DNA of 64,000 nucleotides from Pictodentalium vernedei (Eukaryota > Mollusca > Scaphopoda > Dentaliida > Dentaliidae): the NCBI GenBank assembly GCA_031216915.1, contig CM062290.1:165435453-165499452 (forward strand), given 5' to 3'. The notes below the pieces were generated by a model. It saw nothing but the letters and a program-made list of their open reading frames with translations, made no database searches and was not told the DNA's origin. The stretch's first letter is position 1. Every line of letters starts with the position of its first letter. This document shows positions 61,270 through 64,000 of this stretch, one piece after another. Both the position numbers and the translations under genes were made by a program.

Positions 61270-61440
61270 GTTACAAGAACAATAAGTGTGTTCCATTTCA
61301 CAGATCAGGTCCCGTTGTAAATTTTCTTTTGTCAATGTTATACCTACGGCGTGTTCAGTTCAGAACTTAAAAGCAACCGGACCGCAGCTTCAGTGGACCA
61401 AATCGTATTACCAATATGCAAGTTGTAACATGTTAACACA

Positions 61441-61492
61441 TTTCATCTTTCCCCAGGTGACCCTGGTTGTTGAAAGTGTCGTTAAACCTCAA

Positions 61493-61539
<47 letters not shown>
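61441..61539 (+). repeat. SINE 3' tail with (TAAA)n microsatellite
   Basis: ggtgaccctggttgttgaaa then gtgtcgttaaacctc matches the 3' end of the SINE at 30780. It is followed by about 12 TAAA units (61491-61539). The tRNA head is not found. Confidence 0.8.
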
Positions 61540-62639
61540 GTTTTCCCTTTTCAGCACTGAGAACTGAAAAGAGGACGAATAACGCGTATGAAAAATACCT
61601 TCAGGTGAAGCAAACTGTTGCATTTCGCCAACGTATATCATTAATCCAGCTCGAACACTTCATCCCTCATTTGGATGACCCAAGTGGTGGACCTGGGAAG
61701 TGACGTCATGTCACATGGCCCAGTGGCCCCATGTTTAGTACTTATATGGTAGCCCGCGTGAACGGCCATGACGTGACGTCATTTCCATAGTAATACGTGG
61801 TGCCAGTGTGCATGCACCGTGTGCGTTGTTGGGGTGATACGGGTGATACGTGTTTCCGATCGTCCATTTCGTATACTGGAGGCAGCCACCATCTTGGTTT
61901 CTATGGTAGCACGTGATTGCTATGTGATCCAAAGTCCTCTAATATGCCTGGTATATGTTCGGAGGGGTGTTCGATTCAATGGGAGTGTATCTAATTACCC
62001 AAATAGACTTGAAAATCACTCCAAATTACTCAAAAAACTGTCTCAAATCACCGAAACAGACTTGGTGAAGCCCCCATCTTGGGCTTATAATAATAGCAGC
62101 ACACACATGATGCTATGACTATAAGGTGCGTTCTATTAAACTGGAGTAGTTTTACTAGTTTGGATTTCCCCCAAATCCCTAGTTAGAATTACCCAAATAG
62201 ATGCGACAAGTTTTATTAGTTGGGACTAATTCGGATTTCTTCGGAATTCTCTGCTCTGTTTCTATCTACATTATTGTAATATTGTTATAGAATTTCGCAC
62301 TAAATCCTCAGTATAAACCTGCTGTTCGGACTTCTTGAGAATCCTACTTATAAGAGTAGCTCGTGGTGCTATAGGACCAAGAGATCACAAAACCTACCTG
62401 GCGAGGCCCCATCTTGGGTTTATAAGAGTAGTACGTAATGTGTGTGCATGGAGGCCACCTTTGTGTACACGAAGGGGCACGAAGCTGACTACATATACTC
62501 ACCTGGGTATTGAAAGACCAGGTTACATGGTACCCCACTTCAAATACCCCAACAGAACAACCCTTGACCTACGACAGCCCATTTTCATCGTATGAGGCCT
62601 TCAGGACGACGAGGAAATCCCTTAGCAAGGCCTAACACC
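61540..62639. other. Unannotated stretch
   Basis: It contains two CRE-like cgtcat sites (gtgacgtcatgtcac near 61701 and gacgtgacgtcatttcc near 61770). No gene or element could be supported. Confidence 0.4.
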
Positions 62640-63330
62640 CAGACCCTCTTATCCTCATCTGGGTATCGAACGACCAAGTACCCGGCACCCCTTTTCTATC
62701 GTATGAGGCCATGAGGGCCACGAGAAAATAAATCCCTCATCTAACATCCAGGCCTTCTTATCCTCATCTGGGTATCGAATGACCACGTCCTCGGCGCCCC
62801 TTTTCCATCGTATGAGGGCCACATGAAAATCTCTCATTGAGATATGATCTGCCATCCCTCTTATCCTCATCTGGATATCGAACGACCACGTTCCCTGACA
62901 CCCCACTGCCAACAACACCCCGAACTGAAAAACGGCGGGCCTGAGGCGCATGAAGCTATGAGGGCCATGTGAAAATACCTCAATGTGGTATAATCTGCCA
63001 CCCCTTTTATCCTCATCTGGGTATAGAACGACCACATCTCCTGGCACCCTACTTCCAGCACCCCTAACTACAAAAACGACTGGCATTCGGCCGCCCTTTT
63101 CTATCGCGCGAGGCCACGAGGACCATGTGAAAATCCCTCACTGAAGTATAATCTGCCATCCCTCTTATCCTCATCTGTTTATCGAACGACCACGGCCCCT
63201 GGCACCCCACCTTCAGCAGCCTACCTAAAATACAACTGGCCTTCGGCACCCATTTCTATCGTATGAGGCCATGTGAAAATCCCTCAATGAGGTATAATCT
63301 ATCATCCCTCTTATCCTTAGCCCGAACACC
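62640..63330. repeat. Degenerate tandem array, five to six units of about 100-160 bases
   Basis: The phrase atcctcatctgggtatcgaa recurs at 62651, 62760, 62863, 63009, 63167 and (weak) 63313, with ctatcgtatgaggcca and gtgaaaatccctca between. The long minus-strand open frame across it follows the repeat and is not treated as a gene. Confidence 0.8.
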
Positions 63331-64000
63331 AACATTTTCTCTGAAAGGCACAATTTTTTTAAAATGTTGACCATTTGAAGAAACCGCAGTTTTCATTAGT
63401 TTAAACAATATTTTATTCCAGATTATCTATGCACGCAATTACAATGCAGGCGTTAATTTACAAAACCATGAAAAAGGATTCAGCAACAAGCATGAGGCCT
63501 GTGTAAGCTGGTTCCTTGAAACAAATTACACAGTACAAAGTTAAGGCGACATATTCAAGTTGGATCGTAGGGTGCTGTTTTGTTCAGAGAAGAGAAGGAG
63601 AGAGTCATAGAGAATCGGTAACTAGGAGGAGCTGATGTGATGAAACGCCCAAATGACCATTAGTGTCAGGACAATACACTCATGGGGTCTCAGCATCTCA
63701 CAGGTTGTGATTTTTCTGGTATGTTTATTCAAGTTAATCAAGACTCCCAGCTGACGTAATAAATAGTCCTAGCATTGCCACTTACTGAAATCAACGGGAA
63801 CTGACGGGATGACATTTGTTATGCACGTTCGTGATAACAATAATGGTGTCGATTCGTGCCAGGACCATTATTTAAAACGTTTACTAACATTAATAAAATC
63901 GTGTAATTTTTCAAAAATTGTTTGTTAACGCTTTAACTGTACCCAACAACACATCCGTTTAGCAATATATTTGTATCAATGAAATGAGTTATCTCACCTA
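63331..64000. other. No recognised feature
   Basis: No exon-like frame, TIR or tandem repeat was recognised up to the window edge. Confidence 0.4.

Noticed and set aside
62655..63086. 143-codon open frame on the minus strand
   Set aside because: It runs along a degenerate tandem array, and its peptide repeats with the DNA units. No domain and no conserved start.

Overview
The window looks like animal nuclear DNA, most likely from a mollusc and probably a bivalve. There are no bacterial-style genes. It has spliced exons with GT/AG borders, tRNA-derived SINEs, and tandem-repeat elements with ACGG-type microsatellites and 3' hairpins like the 'pearl' non-autonomous Helitrons described from oysters. 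It also has Penelope-like, DIRS-like, hAT and piggyBac-type remnants and long poly-C/poly-G runs. The taxon is inferred from repeat style only.

One host gene is visible. It is a TPRG1/TPRG1L-like (hSac2 domain) gene on the minus strand with four coding exons (58499-58185, 33863-33772, 23041-22865, 17406-17061). Reading phases join perfectly into a 309-residue protein. Its introns are about 24.3, 10.7 and 5.5 kb and consist largely of nested transposons. Exon 2 sits in a gap of about 170 bases between two transposable elements, and a 2.7 kb transposon lies about 100 bases upstream of the start codon.

Layout. 1-2339: end of a Helitron-like repeat apparently inserted into another. 2340-5806: sparse repeats. 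5807-12792: a degenerate DIRS-type tyrosine-recombinase retrotransposon with inverted terminal repeats, an internal complementary region and recognisable RNase H and recombinase remnants. 12.8-17.0 kb: foldback elements flanked by TTAA and a SINE with target duplication. 17.0-23.0 kb: exons 4 and 3 and intron 3. 23.2-33.7 kb: hAT elements (one with a BED-finger remnant), SINE, and a second small DIRS-like element. 33.9-37.2 kb: hAT element carrying a palindromic TTAA element, a piggyBac remnant and a TA-flanked MITE. 38.4-49.2 kb: Helitron-like arrays around a Penelope-like element that has pseudo-LTRs, a hammerhead ribozyme motif and a C2H2 zinc-finger reading frame. 50-57.7 kb: more TIR and foldback elements. 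58.2-58.5 kb: exon 1 and a promoter-proximal CRE. 58.6-61.3 kb: an 8-bp-TSD transposon with a hAT element nested in it. 61.4-64 kb: SINE tail, microsatellite and a degenerate tandem array.

No operon, CRISPR array, rRNA or true tRNA gene was seen. The best candidate for something unusual is the Penelope-like element combining an intact hammerhead core with a downstream C2H2 finger ORF. Next are the two DIRS-like elements, whose internal complementary regions match their own end-to-end junctions.
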